NCBI RefSeq assembly: GCF_019443285.1
Contig: NZ_CP080327.1
Coordinates: 2,228,001-2,292,000, forward strand
Reading direction: 5' to 3'
Length of the DNA: 64,000 nucleotides
From: Aquisediminimonas profunda
GTDB lineage: Bacteria > Pseudomonadota > Alphaproteobacteria > Sphingomonadales > Sphingomonadaceae
The notes below the pieces were generated by a model. It saw only the letters and a list, made by a program, of their open reading frames with translations, was not told the origin of the DNA and searched no databases. Below, one piece after another: positions 17,205-27,925 of the stretch (its first letter is position 1; each line of letters begins with the position of its first letter). Position numbers and translations under genes: made by a program.

Positions 17205-18053
17205 TCAAATATCTGCGACCAGCCGACCATACATGTCAGGTCGCCGGTCGCGGAAAAAGCCGAACGTTGCGCGATGTTTCGCGATCTGTTCGAGGTCAAA
17301 GGTCGCGTCAAGCACGCCTTGCGCCCCATCGCCCATCTTGGCAACGAAATCGCCTCGTTCATCTGTGATGAAACTATGGCCATAAAAGCTCATCGCGCCT
17401 TCAACGCCTGTGCGGTTGGCCGCAACGACGGGCACGACATTGGACACTGCATGGCCGACCATGGCCCGGCGCCAAAGGCGGGAGGTGTCAAGCTCTTCGG
17501 CCGCGGGTTCATCCCCGATTGCCGTCGGGAAGAACAGGATATCCGCCCCCATCAGCATCATTGCCCGAGCGGTCTCCGGATACCATTGGTCCCAGCAGAT
17601 CCCGATGCCGATCGTGCCATAGCGGGTTGGCCAGACCTTGAAGCCGGTGTTTCCCGGTCGGAAATAGAACTTCTCTTCATAGCCGGGCCCGTCCGGGATG
17701 TGCGTCTTGCGATACACGCCCATTACTGCACCGCTGTCGTCGATCATCGCCAGGCTGTTGTAATAATGGGGGCCGTCCGCCTCGAAAAAGCTGGTCGGAA
17801 TGTAGACGTGCAGTTCGGCCGCCAGTGCCTGCATGGCCTGCACGGCCTTGTGTGCCTCAACCGGCTTTGCGCGTGCGAAGAAGCGGTCTTCCTCCGTCTG
17901 GCAGAAATAATGGCCTTCGAACAATTCGGGCGGGAGGATAATCTTTGCCCCGCGGCCAGCCGCTTCGCGGACGAGCGCGGACACGGATGCGATATTGGCA
18001 TCGATATCGTCGCTGAGCGCAAGCTGGAGAGCGGCTACGTGCATGGGTCTCAT
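17205..18053 (-). CDS. aguB: N-carbamoylputrescine amidase AguB
   Basis: 282 residues of the C-N hydrolase (nitrilase) superfamily. The catalytic triad is visible: Glu43 (LPPELFEG), Lys116 (YRKTHIPDGPGY) and Cys153 (GICWDQWYPE). The DQWYPE motif and high similarity around it point to AguB, which hydrolyses N-carbamoylputrescine to putrescine. The ATG at 18053 overlaps the aguA stop (ATGA), which decides this start and shows coupled translation with the previous enzyme of the pathway. Confidence 0.95.
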   Translation of the reverse strand: MRPMHVAALQLALSDDIDANIASVSALVREAAGRGAKIILPPELFEGHYFCQTEEDRFFARAKPVEAHKAVQAMQALAAELHVYIPTSFFEADGPHYYNSLAMIDDSGAVMGVYRKTHIPDGPGYEEKFYFRPGNTGFKVWPTRYGTIGIGICWDQWYPETARAMMLMGADILFFPTAIGDEPAAEELDTSRLWRRAMVGHAVSNVVPVVAANRTGVEGAMSFYGHSFITDERGDFVAKMGDGAQGVLDATFDLEQIAKHRATFGFFRDRRPDMYGRLVADI

Positions 18054-19033
18054 AGTGAAGGCACTTGCTGGCTGATGCAATGGAATGAACCACCACCTGT
18101 CAGGATATGTCCTGACGGCAGGCCGACCGTCTCCCGATCCGGAAAGAGCTTTGCGATTGCGGCGACTGCGGCAGCGTCGCTTGGCCCGCCATAGGTGGGA
18201 ACGACCACAGCAGCATTGCCGATATAGAAATTCATGTGGCTGGCGGGAATGACTTCGCCCTCGGCTTCATGCCGGCCAGCGGACGGGATCGTCACGATCT
18301 CGACCGGCCAATCCTTTGTCCGGGCCAGGGCATCAGCGAAAATCCCGGCATTGGGGTCATCGTCGCCAAATGGTTCGGGCAGCGCAAGCTTCCCAGGTCC
18401 GACGAACCGGGCGATATTGTCCACATGGCCATCGGTATGGTCGTTCTTGAGGCCGACGCCGAGCCACAGCACCTGTTCAAGGCCAAGGTCGGCGCACAGC
18501 CGGTCCTCGATATCGCGTCGCGCCAGTTCCGGGTTGCGATTGGGATTGAGGAGGCACTGCCCGGTTGTGACACACAGCCCTGCGCCATCGACATCGATGG
18601 CCCCGCCTTCAAGGATCCAGCTCTTGGGTTCGCGCATGATGCCCGATTGGGTGCAGAGAATCTCCGCCACATGTTCGTCGAGCGGGGAAGGGTATTTGCC
18701 GCCCCAGCCGTTGCTCCGGTAATCGAGCGCCAGATGGCCGTGCTCGTTCCGGATGATGATCGGGCCCGTATCGCGGAGCCAGATATCGAAAAAGGGCGCG
18801 GAAATGATCTGCGCGCAGTCTCCGGCCAGCGCGCGCGCGGCTTCCTCGGCAAGGCCATTGGCGCAGACCAGTTGTACCTTTTCACCGCGTCCGCCGGCAT
18901 GCACGGCGCGAGCGAACGCAGCCACTTCGGCCTGTGCGGCTTCAAGATCGTCAAGCCATAGATCGACATCGCTTGGAAAGCCGATCCAGACACTGTCATG
19001 CGGAGCCCATTCGGGCGGTTGATACCGAGTCAT
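18050..19033 (-). CDS. aguA: Agmatine deiminase AguA
   Basis: 327 residues. It converts agmatine to N-carbamoylputrescine and ammonia, directly upstream of the AguB step. The Porphyromonas-type peptidylarginine deiminase fold is indicated by [14 protein letters not shown] at the N-terminus, LRDTGPI near residue 87, the His in [15 protein letters not shown], and the catalytic Cys319 in [11 protein letters not shown]. Length is slightly below the common 340-370. No arginine decarboxylase is in the window, so the agmatine source is not shown here. Confidence 0.95.
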   Translation of the reverse strand: MTRYQPPEWAPHDSVWIGFPSDVDLWLDDLEAAQAEVAAFARAVHAGGRGEKVQLVCANGLAEEAARALAGDCAQIISAPFFDIWLRDTGPIIIRNEHGHLALDYRSNGWGGKYPSPLDEHVAEILCTQSGIMREPKSWILEGGAIDVDGAGLCVTTGQCLLNPNRNPELARRDIEDRLCADLGLEQVLWLGVGLKNDHTDGHVDNIARFVGPGKLALPEPFGDDDPNAGIFADALARTKDWPVEIVTIPSAGRHEAEGEVIPASHMNFYIGNAAVVVPTYGGPSDAAAVAAIAKLFPDRETVGLPSGHILTGGGSFHCISQQVPSL

Positions 19034-19153
19034 GCAGGCGGCTTTAGTCGGCGCAGGGGCAAGGGTTCAAGTCGAACCCCTTGCCCTTGCCCCTCGCAGC
19101 CTATAGATGCGCGGCCAAATCCAACCCCTCAAGTCCAGTGGAGACGACCAGAC

Positions 19154-19576
19154 ATGGCCGCCAATCGTACCTTTTCGATCATCAAGCCCGACGCGACGCG
19201 GCGCAACCTGACGGGTGCCGTGACCAAGATGCTGGAAGATGCCGGCCTCCGCGTCGTGGCGTCGAAGCGCATTCACATGACCAAGGCCCAGGCGGAAGGC
19301 TTCTATGCCGTCCACAAGGAACGGCCGTTTTTCAACGATCTTGTTGCGTTCATGACGTCAGGTCCGGTTGTCGTTCAAGTTCTCGAGGGCGAAAATGCCG
19401 TCCAGCGCAATCGCGACATCATGGGCGCAACCAACCCGGAGAATGCCGCCGAAGGCACGATCCGCAAGACGCACGCTGAATCGATTGAAGCCAATTCGGT
19501 CCATGGGTCGGACAGCGACGAAAATGCCGCGATCGAAATCGCCTATTTCTTCAAGCCGGAAGAAATTGTCGGCTGA
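19154..19576 (+). CDS. ndk: Nucleoside diphosphate kinase
   Basis: 140 residues, the usual length. It moves the gamma phosphate between nucleoside tri- and diphosphates. The active-site His117 is in NSVHGSDS, and the typical N-terminus [13 protein letters not shown] and the RPFF motif (residues 57-60) are present. ATG 19154 is the start; the frame upstream is open but has no ndk similarity. The 3' end overlaps the next gene by 11 bases. Confidence 0.97.
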   Translation: MAANRTFSIIKPDATRRNLTGAVTKMLEDAGLRVVASKRIHMTKAQAEGFYAVHKERPFFNDLVAFMTSGPVVVQVLEGENAVQRNRDIMGATNPENAAEGTIRKTHAESIEANSVHGSDSDENAAIEIAYFFKPEEIVG

Positions 19577-20330
19577 TCTTGCCCTGGCGAGCCGCCTTGC
19601 CGATGCGGCAGGGGCGGCGATCCGGCCCTATTTCCGGTCTGCATTCGGGCTGGAAATGAAAGCTGATGCAACGCCCGTGACTTTGGCTGACCGGGCTGCC
19701 GAAGCCGCGATCCGGGCAATCCTTGATGTGGAACGGCCCGATGAGGGGATCATCGGCGAAGAATATGGCAGTACCCGCGAAGGCGCTTCGCGCGTGTGGG
19801 TACTCGACCCCATTGACGGCACGCGCAGTTTCGTGGGCGGCCGTCCGATCTTCGGGACGCTTATTGCCTTGATCGAGGAAGGTGTGCCGATCCTGGGGCT
19901 GATCGACCAGCCTATAAGTGGAGAGCGTTGGATCGGCGCAGCAGGGCAGGGCACGCTCTTCAACGGCGCTCGGGCGAACACGCGCAAATGTGCTGCACTC
20001 GCGCAGGCCGTTCAGGCCACCACATCGCCCGCGGCATTTTCTGTAGACCATCTGCGCGCCTTTGAGCGCCTCGTCCCTGCAACGCGAGACACGCTCTATG
20101 GTGGAGACTGTTACAATTACGGGCTGGTTGCGATCGGGCAGATCGACATCGTTGTCGAATCCGGCCTCAAGCTTCATGATTTTGCGGCACTCGTACCCGT
20201 CGTGGAAGGCGCAGGCGGCATCATGCGCGACTGGCAGGGAAATCCACTGACCAGCACCAGCGAAGGCCATGTCATTGCCTGCGGCGACGCGGAACTGCTG
20301 CCTCACATAATCGAACGACTGAACGGATGA
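19566..20330 (+). CDS. hisN: Inositol monophosphatase-family phosphatase, probably HisN
   Basis: 254 residues. Metal-binding motifs of the family are present: Glu65 in GIIGEEYG, Asp81 and Asp84 in DPIDGTRSF and a late [19 protein letters not shown]. The length and sequence style match the histidinol-phosphate phosphatases of alphaproteobacteria more than SuhB, but this is judged by eye. The start is placed at TTG 19566, inside the 3' end of ndk, because a GGAAG precedes it and the protein alignment begins there; the frame is open further upstream but the residues look non-coding. Confidence 0.85.
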   Translation: MSADLALASRLADAAGAAIRPYFRSAFGLEMKADATPVTLADRAAEAAIRAILDVERPDEGIIGEEYGSTREGASRVWVLDPIDGTRSFVGGRPIFGTLIALIEEGVPILGLIDQPISGERWIGAAGQGTLFNGARANTRKCAALAQAVQATTSPAAFSVDHLRAFERLVPATRDTLYGGDCYNYGLVAIGQIDIVVESGLKLHDFAALVPVVEGAGGIMRDWQGNPLTSTSEGHVIACGDAELLPHIIERLNG

Positions 20331-20343
20331 AGTCCGAAAGCCG

Positions 20344-21294
20344 CTAGAATTCGTCAGCGATTGCGAAACCCTGCCGGAGTTTTGGTGGAGCAATGGCGAT
20401 CCAGCTTTTCCTCAGCCAGTCGGCAATGCCCGCCCAGTCATTGTCACCCAGGTCGAGGCGTATCCCGATCCAGCCGTCGCCAAAATAGGCCGGGCGGTAA
20501 TAGCGATCCGCATCCGCCTCGATCAGCATGGCCTGTTCATCGAGACCACTGATCTTGACGAGAATGGCGGTCTTGCCGTCGCCATGATGATCGTGGGTGA
20601 AATAGGCGAATTTCTTGCCCTTGATGATGCCGAAGCAAGGCATGCCGTGCGATACGGTCTCATCCGCTTCTGGCAGTGCCAGCGCCCGCGTGCGTATCTG
20701 TTCCAGCAGCCAGTCCGGCTGGCGTTCCCGAGACGTGTATTCTGCCAATACGCGCGAATAAAGCTGATGCTCGGCGATCAGGATGCGGTCGGCCAGCGTC
20801 TCGGCCGTATCGTCCGGTAGAATTGCGACCGGGGTCTGGCCCAGGATAGGCCCGTCATCGAGTTCGGCTGTCACGACATGGACGGTGCAGCCTGATGCAC
20901 TGTCTCCAGCCGCAATGGCTCGCTCATGCGTATCCAGCCCCTTGTATTTCGGCAGCAGCGATGGGTGAATGTTGAGGATGCGATCGCGCCAGTCATTGAC
21001 GAAACTGGGCGACAGCAGTCGCATATAGCCGGCCAGGGCGACATATTCGGTCCGTACCACCTTGAGTTGGGCGGTCATGAGGGCATCGAAGTCTGCGCGC
21101 TTCATGCCCTTGTGGCTTTGTGCGAATACCGGGATGCCTTCGGCGTGTGCCAGTTTCAGGCCCGGCGCATCCGGATCATTGGCGGCCACGAGAACCACTT
21201 CATAAGGGCATTTCGGGTGCTTTGCGGCGTAGACCAGTGCCGCCATGTTGGAGCCACGGCCTGAGATCAGCACCGCGACCCGCGCCTTAGCCAT
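20344..21294 (-). CDS. purN: PurN formyltransferase fused to a YjbR/MmcQ-like domain
   Basis: 316 residues, about 100 longer than a typical PurN. Residues 1-190 are glycinamide ribonucleotide formyltransferase, the third step of purine synthesis: SGRGSN at 11-16, catalytic Asn108 and His110 in LNIHPSLL and Asp147 in ELDDGPI. Residues 196-305 resemble the MmcQ/YjbR (DUF419) fold, with [33 protein letters not shown] and [11 protein letters not shown]. There is no stop or start between the two parts. The ATG overlaps the purM stop by 8 bases. The second domain's job is unknown; YjbR-like domains are often suggested to bind DNA. Confidence 0.9.
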   Translation of the reverse strand: MAKARVAVLISGRGSNMAALVYAAKHPKCPYEVVLVAANDPDAPGLKLAHAEGIPVFAQSHKGMKRADFDALMTAQLKVVRTEYVALAGYMRLLSPSFVNDWRDRILNIHPSLLPKYKGLDTHERAIAAGDSASGCTVHVVTAELDDGPILGQTPVAILPDDTAETLADRILIAEHQLYSRVLAEYTSRERQPDWLLEQIRTRALALPEADETVSHGMPCFGIIKGKKFAYFTHDHHGDGKTAILVKISGLDEQAMLIEADADRYYRPAYFGDGWIGIRLDLGDNDWAGIADWLRKSWIAIAPPKLRQGFAIADEF

Positions 21295-22393
21295 GATGCG
21301 TCGCGCTCCAGGCGGTTCGTGCGGACCAGGTTTCCGCACTTCCGGCAACGGTGCAGCCTTTTTCTCCAGCGGCGATGCGGCCGATCCGAAAGACGCTTTC
21401 GCCTTGCTGTTCAAGCGACTGAGTCACCGAGGCGGCGTCGGCTTCGTTCACCACCACGGCCATCCCGATTCCGCAATTGAATGTGCGTGCCATCTCTTCC
21501 GGCTCGATATTGCCCTGCGCCTGGAGGAAGGCCATCAGCCTTGGCTGGGGCCAGAGATCGGCGTCGACATGGGCGTGAAGGCCGGCTGGCAACACGCGCG
21601 GGATATTTTCGAGAATCCCGCCGCCCGTGATATGCGCCATTGCATGGATGCGTCCCTTGCGGACCTCGGGCAGCAACGATTTCACGTAGATCTTCGTCGG
21701 TGCCATCAGCGCGTCGATCAGCAAGACATTCTGGTCGAACAGCGCGGGGCGGTCCAGCTTCCAGCCCTTGTCCGCTGCCAGCCTGCGCACGAGCGAGAAC
21801 CCGTTCGAATGGACCCCCGATGAGGCCAGGCCAAGAATAACGTCTCCTGCGGCCACCTTGTCTGCTGTCAGCACCTGGTCGCGTTCGACTGCACCGACGC
21901 AGAACCCGGCAAGGTCATAGTCGCCATCTGCATACATGCCGGGCATTTCGGCAGTCTCTCCGCCGATCAGGGCACAGCCGGCCTGCTTGCAGCCCTCCGC
22001 GATGCTCGCAACGACCTTTTCGGCGACAATATTGTCGAGCTTTCCGCTGGCGTAATAGTCGAGGAAGAAAAGCGGTTCTGCACCCTGCACGATCAGGTCG
22101 TTGGCGCACATGGCAACCAGATCGATTCCCACGCCCTCGTGCCGCCCCGAATCGATGGCGAGTTTCAGCTTGGTGCCAACACCGTCATTTGCGGCGACGA
22201 GAAGCGGATCGGTAAAGCCGGCCGCCTTTAGATCGAAGAAGCCACCAAAACCGCCAAGATCTGCGTCTGCGCCGGCGCGCCGGGTCGATCGCGCCAGCGG
22301 CGCGATTGCGCGGACAAGCGCATTTCCGGCAGAGATTGAAACCCCTGCCTTGGCATAGGTATAGGGCTCGTCCTGATTATGTCTCTGAGTCAT
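21287..22393 (-). CDS. purM: Phosphoribosylformylglycinamidine cyclo-ligase PurM
   Basis: 368 residues. It makes aminoimidazole ribotide, the fifth step of purine synthesis. Typical blocks are [15 protein letters not shown], the ATP-binding [39 protein letters not shown] and [19 protein letters not shown] 22393 has GGGAGG 4 bases upstream, which decides the start against a long upstream open frame that lies antisense to the next gene. It is coupled to purN downstream. Confidence 0.97.
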   Translation of the reverse strand: MTQRHNQDEPYTYAKAGVSISAGNALVRAIAPLARSTRRAGADADLGGFGGFFDLKAAGFTDPLLVAANDGVGTKLKLAIDSGRHEGVGIDLVAMCANDLIVQGAEPLFFLDYYASGKLDNIVAEKVVASIAEGCKQAGCALIGGETAEMPGMYADGDYDLAGFCVGAVERDQVLTADKVAAGDVILGLASSGVHSNGFSLVRRLAADKGWKLDRPALFDQNVLLIDALMAPTKIYVKSLLPEVRKGRIHAMAHITGGGILENIPRVLPAGLHAHVDADLWPQPRLMAFLQAQGNIEPEEMARTFNCGIGMAVVVNEADAASVTQSLEQQGESVFRIGRIAAGEKGCTVAGSAETWSARTAWSATHHG

Positions 22394-22453
22394 CGCGCCT
22401 CCCGTATCGACAACGTGCTTGGAATTCCACGATTCCATCGCCAAAAGGGTCGT

Positions 22454-23677
22454 GTGAATGATTTTTCCCGTTTTTTGAGGCCTGTTCCACTTGCCTTTGC
22501 ACTTGGCCTCGCTGGTCTTGGCGCTGCCGTCATTGCCCAGATCGAGGGCGGAGACCGCGGCGTTGCGCCGATTGACAGTTCTTCGGACTTCGAAGTTTCG
22601 GGCATCAAGGTCGATGTTGCCGCAAAAACGGCCGATGCAGCCCGCTACGGCGGCTGGAGAGAGGCGCAGCGGCAGGGATGGCGGTTGTTGTGGAGCAATG
22701 TCCACGGAGGACCGGCGCCGGGGTTGAGCGATTCTGCTCTTGATTCGATAGTGGCTGGAATCGTCGTCGACAATGAACAGGTCGGACCGAATCGCTATAT
22801 TGCGACACTCGGGGTTCTGTTTGATCGCGTCCGCGCCGGACAGATTTTGGGGGTCAGCGGCTCCTCGATCCGCTCTGCGCCGCTTCTGGTCATTCCTGTC
22901 CAATGGTCTGGTGGCACGCCGCAGAGCTTCGAAACCCGGACCGAATGGCAAAAGGCATGGGCGCGCTTTCGCACCGGCGGAAGTTCGATTGATTATGTCC
23001 GGCCCAGTGGCACCGGGGCTGACCCGTTGCTCCTGAACTATGGGCAGACCGGGAGACCCGGTCGGCGCTGGTGGCGGATGTTGCTTGATCAATATGGTGC
23101 AGCGGACGTGCTCATTCCGCAGGTCCGGCTCGAACGCATGTGGCCGGGAGGCCCGGTGATCGGCCATTTCTCGGCCCGGTTCGGACCCGACAACCGGCTT
23201 TTGTCGAATTTTGTCCTGCGCGTCGGCTCAAGTGCCGGGATACCGCAGATGATGGACGAAGGCGTCCGGCGCATGGACCAGATATTTTCGCAGGCCTTGG
23301 CAGACGGGCGATTGCGCCCCGATTCGTCGCTGGTGATCGAGCAGCCAGTTGAGGCTGATGCACTCGTGCCGGAAGACGTGCCGGGTTTGGAAGCAACCGA
23401 TACGACAGAAACAGCCGATTCAGGTGTCGCCACTGCGGGAACGGCTACGTTCAGCGTGCAGTATGAAACGCCGGATGTGGCGTCTGTCGGCAGCACTGAG
23501 GCCGCCGTCCGGGGGATTGCAGGAGTGCGTTCTGCGTCCACGGGCAGCCTTGCCCTAGGCGGTATCTCGGTCATGCGGGTGACCTATGCAGGGGATATTG
23601 GTGCGTTGAAGGCCGCGCTTGCCGCCAAGGGGTTCCGCGTTCAGGAAGGTGGCGGCGCGCTCCGCATCAGTCGCTAA
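22454..23677 (+). CDS. Secreted DUF2066-like protein with C-terminal HMA-like fold
   Basis: 407 residues from GTG 22454, with AAAAGGG upstream. A signal peptide or anchor covers about residues 5-28. The middle part (about 50-285) resembles DUF2066: [26 protein letters not shown], then a [21 protein letters not shown] stretch. An acidic Thr/Glu-rich linker (about 295-335) leads to a small ferredoxin-like domain that looks like a heavy-metal-associated domain but lacks the CxxC metal site. Position just before hdaA is the same as I recall from other sphingomonads. Function unknown. Confidence 0.75.
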   Translation: MNDFSRFLRPVPLAFALGLAGLGAAVIAQIEGGDRGVAPIDSSSDFEVSGIKVDVAAKTADAARYGGWREAQRQGWRLLWSNVHGGPAPGLSDSALDSIVAGIVVDNEQVGPNRYIATLGVLFDRVRAGQILGVSGSSIRSAPLLVIPVQWSGGTPQSFETRTEWQKAWARFRTGGSSIDYVRPSGTGADPLLLNYGQTGRPGRRWWRMLLDQYGAADVLIPQVRLERMWPGGPVIGHFSARFGPDNRLLSNFVLRVGSSAGIPQMMDEGVRRMDQIFSQALADGRLRPDSSLVIEQPVEADALVPEDVPGLEATDTTETADSGVATAGTATFSVQYETPDVASVGSTEAAVRGIAGVRSASTGSLALGGISVMRVTYAGDIGALKAALAAKGFRVQEGGGALRISR

Positions 23678-23681
23678 CGCC

Positions 23682-24293
23682 ATGTCACAGATTGCCCTGC
23701 CGTTCGATTGGCCAGCGCCGGAAGATGCGGAAAGCTATATTGTCACGGCCTCCAATCGCGCTGCGGTCGACGGCATCGATCGTCCCGGAAGCTGGCCGGT
23801 TCGAGCCGCAATCCTGACCGGTCCCAGAAAGTCAGGTCGGTCTCTGCTTGGGCGCATCTTCGCGGCGAAGACTGGGGGCACATTCATTGATGATGCCGAA
23901 CAGCACAAGGAAGTGGACCTGTTCCATCGCTGGAACCTAGCACAGGAAGAACGCAAGCCGCTCCTTCTCGTTGCGCTTTCGCCACCTCCTCTCTGGAAGG
24001 TTCGCTTGCCTGACCTTGCGTCTCGTCTGTCTGCCACTCCGGTCTTCACGATAAACGAACCTGACGATACTCTTGCCAGAATGTTGCTTGAAAAGCTGTT
24101 TGCTCGGCGAGGACTGCAGATAACGCCCGAAACAACAGCCTATATCGCCAGCCGAATCGAACGGAGCTATGTTGCCCTGATGCGCATTGTGGATGCCATC
24201 GACACAGTCGCACTTTCGCAACATCGCGCTGTTACAACACGGTTGGCGCGTGCCGTTCTTGAGGAACAGCACCTGATGGATGAAACGGACTAA
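23682..24293 (+). CDS. hdaA: HdaA, DnaA-inactivation (RIDA) protein
   Basis: 203 residues. It is a truncated DnaA-like AAA+ protein that limits re-initiation of replication. The N-terminal QIALPF (residues 3-8) fits the QxxLPF beta-clamp binding motif of Hda proteins. The nucleotide-binding loop is [11 protein letters not shown] (about 46-56), in which the usual GKS/T order is altered (KSGRS). A sensor-2-like region is near the C-terminus. The ATG follows the previous gene by 4 bases. It is followed by ppk1 with a 7-base gap to the chosen start. Confidence 0.88.
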   Translation: MSQIALPFDWPAPEDAESYIVTASNRAAVDGIDRPGSWPVRAAILTGPRKSGRSLLGRIFAAKTGGTFIDDAEQHKEVDLFHRWNLAQEERKPLLLVALSPPPLWKVRLPDLASRLSATPVFTINEPDDTLARMLLEKLFARRGLQITPETTAYIASRIERSYVALMRIVDAIDTVALSQHRAVTTRLARAVLEEQHLMDETD

Positions 24294-24300
24294 GGCGTAC

Positions 24301-26463
24301 ATGCTCAACGAATTGGAAAAGAACGAAAAAGCCGAAGCGCTCGAGACACGCTCTGCTGATTCTGGCGTGCGTTACTTCAACCGCGAATTGAGCTGGCTCG
24401 CCTTCAACCAGCGTGTGCTCGAAGAATCACAGAATCAGGCGCACCCCTTGCTGGAGCGCTTGCGGTTCCTGTCGATCTCGGGAACCAACCTCGACGAGTT
24501 CTTCATGGTCCGTGTGGCGGGTCTCAAAGGGCAGCAATTACAACATATTGAAGAGCGAAGCGTAGATGGTATGACACCAACGCAGCAGCTCGAAGCGATT
24601 GCCCGTGATGCAGACGCACTCATGGCTGCCCAGCAGGCGCAATGGGCGCGCCTTTCCTCCGAGCTCAGCGATTCCGGAATCAGTGTCCTTGATGAAGAGG
24701 CGATTCAGGGGGAGGTTGCGACGTCCCTAGAGAAGCATTTCCGCGAACAGATTTTCCCGGTGCTGACGCCGCAAGCGCTCGATCCGGCGCATCCGTTCCC
24801 GTTCATCCCGAATCAGGGCTTGAGCATGCTGCTCGATCTGCGGCGCATTTCAGATGGGGAGCCGATACGGGAGCTGGTCATGATCCCGTCATCCTTGCCG
24901 CGTTTTGTCCGAATACCAGGGCGAAAGGCGCGCTATGTGACGATGGAGACGCTTCTGAGGCGTTTCACGGGCCTCCTTTTCCCGGGCTATGAGGTTCTGG
25001 GCGCAGGCGCGTTCCGGATCATCCGGGACAGCGATATTGAAATTGAGGAAGAAGCCGAAGATCTGGTTCGCTATTTCCGCAGTGCCATCAAGCGTCGGCG
25101 GCGGGGCAGGGTGATTCGCCTCGAAGTTGAAACCGGTATGCCTGAGCAGCTGGAAGCCGTCGTGAAGAATGAATTTGGCGGAAACGACGCGATTATCTCC
25201 GAAACGGGAGGGTTTCTGGGAATCGGGGATCTGGCGCAGCTGGTCGATGAAGACCGGCCAGACCTGAAGTTCACGCCTTACACACCGCGCTTTCCGGAGC
25301 GTATCCGAGAGCATGACGGCGATTGCTTTGCGGCAATTTCAGCCAAGGATATTCTTGTCCACCATCCCTATGAGGCCTTTGATGTTGTCCTTGCTTTCCT
25401 GAGCCAGGCGGCGGCCGACCCTGATGTCGTGGCGATCAAGCAGACGCTTTACCGTGCGGGCAAGCAATCTGCCGTTATCCGGGCCCTGATCGATGCAGCT
25501 GAAGCCGGAAAGTCGGTTACGGCTGTTGTCGAACTCAAGGCCCGCTTCGATGAGGAACAAAACCTGCTGTGGGCGAACCAGTTGGAACGCGCAGGCGTGC
25601 AGGTGGTCTATGGATTCATCGACTGGAAGACACACGCGAAGATTTCGATGGTGGTCAGGCGCGAAAACGGAAAATACCGGACCTATTGTCACTTCGGCAC
25701 GGGCAATTATCACCCGGTAACAGCGCGTATTTATACCGATCTGAGCTTCTTTACGGCGGATCCGCGTGCGGGTCGGGATGCGGCGCAGATCTTCAACTAC
25801 ATCACGGGATATGTGGAGCCGTCAAAGCTCGAAATGCTGAGTATGAGCCCGAGAAACCTCCGGTCGTCGCTGTTTGAATTGATCGACAAGGAAATCGCGA
25901 ACGAACGCGCGGGCAGGAAGTCGGGCATCTGGGCGAAATTCAACTCGCTGGTCGATCCGGCGATGATCGAGAAATTGTATGAAGCGAGCAGTGCGGGCGT
26001 ACCCATTGATCTCGTCGTGCGGGGAATCTGCTGTCTGAGGCCTGGTGTTCCGGGCCTATCGGAAAATATCCGCGTAAAATCGGTTGTCGGACGCTTCCTG
26101 GAACACAGCCGGATCTGGGCATTCGGAAATGGTGCGGCGCTCCCCAATGACAAGGCCCGTGTGTACATTTCCTCTGCTGACTGGATGCAACGGAACTTTG
26201 ATCGTCGCGTTGAGTATATGCTGCCGATCGAGAATCCGACGGTTCACGATCAGGTTCTCGATCAGGTGATGGTTGCCAATCTGCTCGATAATGAGCAAAG
26301 CTGGGAACTACAGGCTGATGGCCGCTATGTTCGCATTGCGCACGGAGACAAACCATTCAATCTCCACCGGTATTTCATGACGAACCCGTCGCTTTCGGGG
26401 CGGGGGGCAGCTCTCGACAAGGCGGCGGCAGTGCCGAAACTGCGCTTCGACAGGAGAAAATAA
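24301..26463 (+). CDS. ppk1: Polyphosphate kinase 1
   Basis: 720 residues from ATG 24301, which has AAGG 6 bases upstream; ATG 24280, overlapping hdaA, is an alternative. It makes polyphosphate from ATP reversibly. All four PPK1 domains are present: the N-terminal [17 protein letters not shown], the head domain with [18 protein letters not shown], and the C1/C2 catalytic domains with the autophosphorylated His in [13 protein letters not shown] and the HFGTGNYHP motif. It lies in an apparent operon with hdaA and ppx. Confidence 0.97.
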   Translation: MLNELEKNEKAEALETRSADSGVRYFNRELSWLAFNQRVLEESQNQAHPLLERLRFLSISGTNLDEFFMVRVAGLKGQQLQHIEERSVDGMTPTQQLEAIARDADALMAAQQAQWARLSSELSDSGISVLDEEAIQGEVATSLEKHFREQIFPVLTPQALDPAHPFPFIPNQGLSMLLDLRRISDGEPIRELVMIPSSLPRFVRIPGRKARYVTMETLLRRFTGLLFPGYEVLGAGAFRIIRDSDIEIEEEAEDLVRYFRSAIKRRRRGRVIRLEVETGMPEQLEAVVKNEFGGNDAIISETGGFLGIGDLAQLVDEDRPDLKFTPYTPRFPERIREHDGDCFAAISAKDILVHHPYEAFDVVLAFLSQAAADPDVVAIKQTLYRAGKQSAVIRALIDAAEAGKSVTAVVELKARFDEEQNLLWANQLERAGVQVVYGFIDWKTHAKISMVVRRENGKYRTYCHFGTGNYHPVTARIYTDLSFFTADPRAGRDAAQIFNYITGYVEPSKLEMLSMSPRNLRSSLFELIDKEIANERAGRKSGIWAKFNSLVDPAMIEKLYEASSAGVPIDLVVRGICCLRPGVPGLSENIRVKSVVGRFLEHSRIWAFGNGAALPNDKARVYISSADWMQRNFDRRVEYMLPIENPTVHDQVLDQVMVANLLDNEQSWELQADGRYVRIAHGDKPFNLHRYFMTNPSLSGRGAALDKAAAVPKLRFDRRK

Positions 26464-27923
26464 CCGATTCGGGTCGACATGCTGTCATCGACATAGGTTC
26501 GAACTCGGTACGGTTGGTTGTGTTCAGCGGCCCGGCCCGCGCACCTTCAGTCCTTTTCAATGAAAAGGTGATGGCGGGTCTTGGTCGGGGAGTCGTCTCG
26601 ACCGGCCTTCTTGAGGTTAAGGCCATGAAGGCCACGCTGCATTCGCTTGCGCGTTTCCGCTATCTCGCCTCGCTCATGGGGGTGCCGGAACCGACAACCG
26701 TTGCGACGGCCGCCGTTCGTCAGGCGAGCAACGGATCCGCATTCCTGGAGCAGATCAGAGGTCTTGGACTCTCGGTCGAGTTGCTGTCTGGCGACGAGGA
26801 GGCTGAAGCAGCTGGCTATGGAGTTATAGCCGGCATAGAAGACGCAAAAGGGATTGTGGGGGATCTCGGCGGCGGAAGCCTTGAGTTGGCGCGTGTCGAG
26901 AACGGCAAGGTGCTCGAGCGAGAGTCTTTCCCACTGGGGGTTCTGCGCCTTTCCCTTATTCGAGAAGGTGGGGAAGGCGAGCTCCGCAAGGAGGTCAAGA
27001 AACTGTTCAAGCCCAAGGGCTGGATGGACTTTGGAAAGGGATTGCCCTTTTACCTCGTTGGAGGATCCTGGCGTTCATTGGCCCGTATTCATATGTATAT
27101 GGCGCGCTACCCGCTGCCGATCGTCCATCATTATGCCATGCCAGGCACCGCGCCTGCCTCACTTGTCCGCGCTGTTGCAAAACTTGATCGTAACTTGCTT
27201 AAAGAACACAATATTGTGACCGGTGCGCGATATCCCACGATGGTCGATGCTGCGGCGTTGCTTTGGGAAATCAGGCGATTGCTGCAGCCGAGTGCCTATA
27301 TCGTATCGGCAACCGGGCTGCGTGAAGGTTTGCATTATCGGCAGTTGTCGGACAGCGAGAAAGCACTCGATCCGTTGATTGAAGCGGCCAGGGCCGAAGG
27401 CGAGCTGCATGGCCGGTTCCCCGAACATGGCGATTTGCTTGATCGTTGGATTTCTCCGTTATTTGTGCAAGAATCGACAATCGACCGCCGACTGAGGCTG
27501 GCATCCTGTCTTTTGGGCGACATTGGTTGGGCGGCCAATCCGGATTTTCGTGCGGAAAGAGGGCTTGAAGTTGCCTTGCACGGAAATTGGCTTGGTATTG
27601 ACGCCCGTGGCCGCGCCATGATCGGACAGGCGCTGTTCTCGGCCTTCGGCGGAGGTAATGACAGACCTGCCATACTGCGCAAACTCGCTACGGAAGAGGA
27701 ACTGAAGCGCGCCCAAAACTGGGGCCTTGCGATCCGATTGGGTCAAAGGCTGAGCGGCGGGGTCGCAACTCCGCTGAAACAGTCGGGTGTTTCCGTCTCA
27801 GGGGACCAATTGATCCTGAAGATCAAGGGCGATGTCGAGTTGCTGCTTGGAGATGCCGTTGAACGGCGGTTGCGCCAGCTTGGCAATGCGCTTGGCAAGT
27901 CTCCGGAGATTGGCCGAACCTGA
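26460..27923 (+). CDS. ppx: Exopolyphosphatase Ppx (no standard start codon)
   Basis: About 487 residues. It removes phosphate from polyphosphate ends; the family shares the ASKHA fold. The essential N-terminal phosphate motif [14 protein letters not shown] is encoded at 26481-26522. In this frame there is no ATG, GTG or TTG between a stop at 26316 and TTG 26514, which lies inside the motif. The likeliest start is ATA 26460: it would give [16 protein letters not shown], overlaps the ppk1 TAA as ATAA where an ATGA would be usual, and lies 3 bases after AGGAG. Later motifs ([23 protein letters not shown]) are intact. Confidence 0.85.
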   Translation: MTDSGRHAVIDIGSNSVRLVVFSGPARAPSVLFNEKVMAGLGRGVVSTGLLEVKAMKATLHSLARFRYLASLMGVPEPTTVATAAVRQASNGSAFLEQIRGLGLSVELLSGDEEAEAAGYGVIAGIEDAKGIVGDLGGGSLELARVENGKVLERESFPLGVLRLSLIREGGEGELRKEVKKLFKPKGWMDFGKGLPFYLVGGSWRSLARIHMYMARYPLPIVHHYAMPGTAPASLVRAVAKLDRNLLKEHNIVTGARYPTMVDAAALLWEIRRLLQPSAYIVSATGLREGLHYRQLSDSEKALDPLIEAARAEGELHGRFPEHGDLLDRWISPLFVQESTIDRRLRLASCLLGDIGWAANPDFRAERGLEVALHGNWLGIDARGRAMIGQALFSAFGGGNDRPAILRKLATEEELKRAQNWGLAIRLGQRLSGGVATPLKQSGVSVSGDQLILKIKGDVELLLGDAVERRLRQLGNALGKSPEIGRT

Positions 27924-27925
27924 CG

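Noticed and set aside
17274-18194. 306-codon plus-strand open frame
   Set aside because: Antisense to aguB and aguA, both fully supported by catalytic motifs.
22394-23167. Upstream extension of the purM frame by 258 codons
   Set aside because: It is antisense to the DUF2066-like gene; the GGGAGG site and protein family length place the purM start at 22393.
26448-26470. Programmed -1 frameshift that would fuse PPK1 to Ppx
   Set aside because: The AAAA before the stop could slip, but no proper X-XXY-YYZ heptamer or downstream structure is evident; a weak ATA start with ATAA overlap is simpler. It is not excluded.
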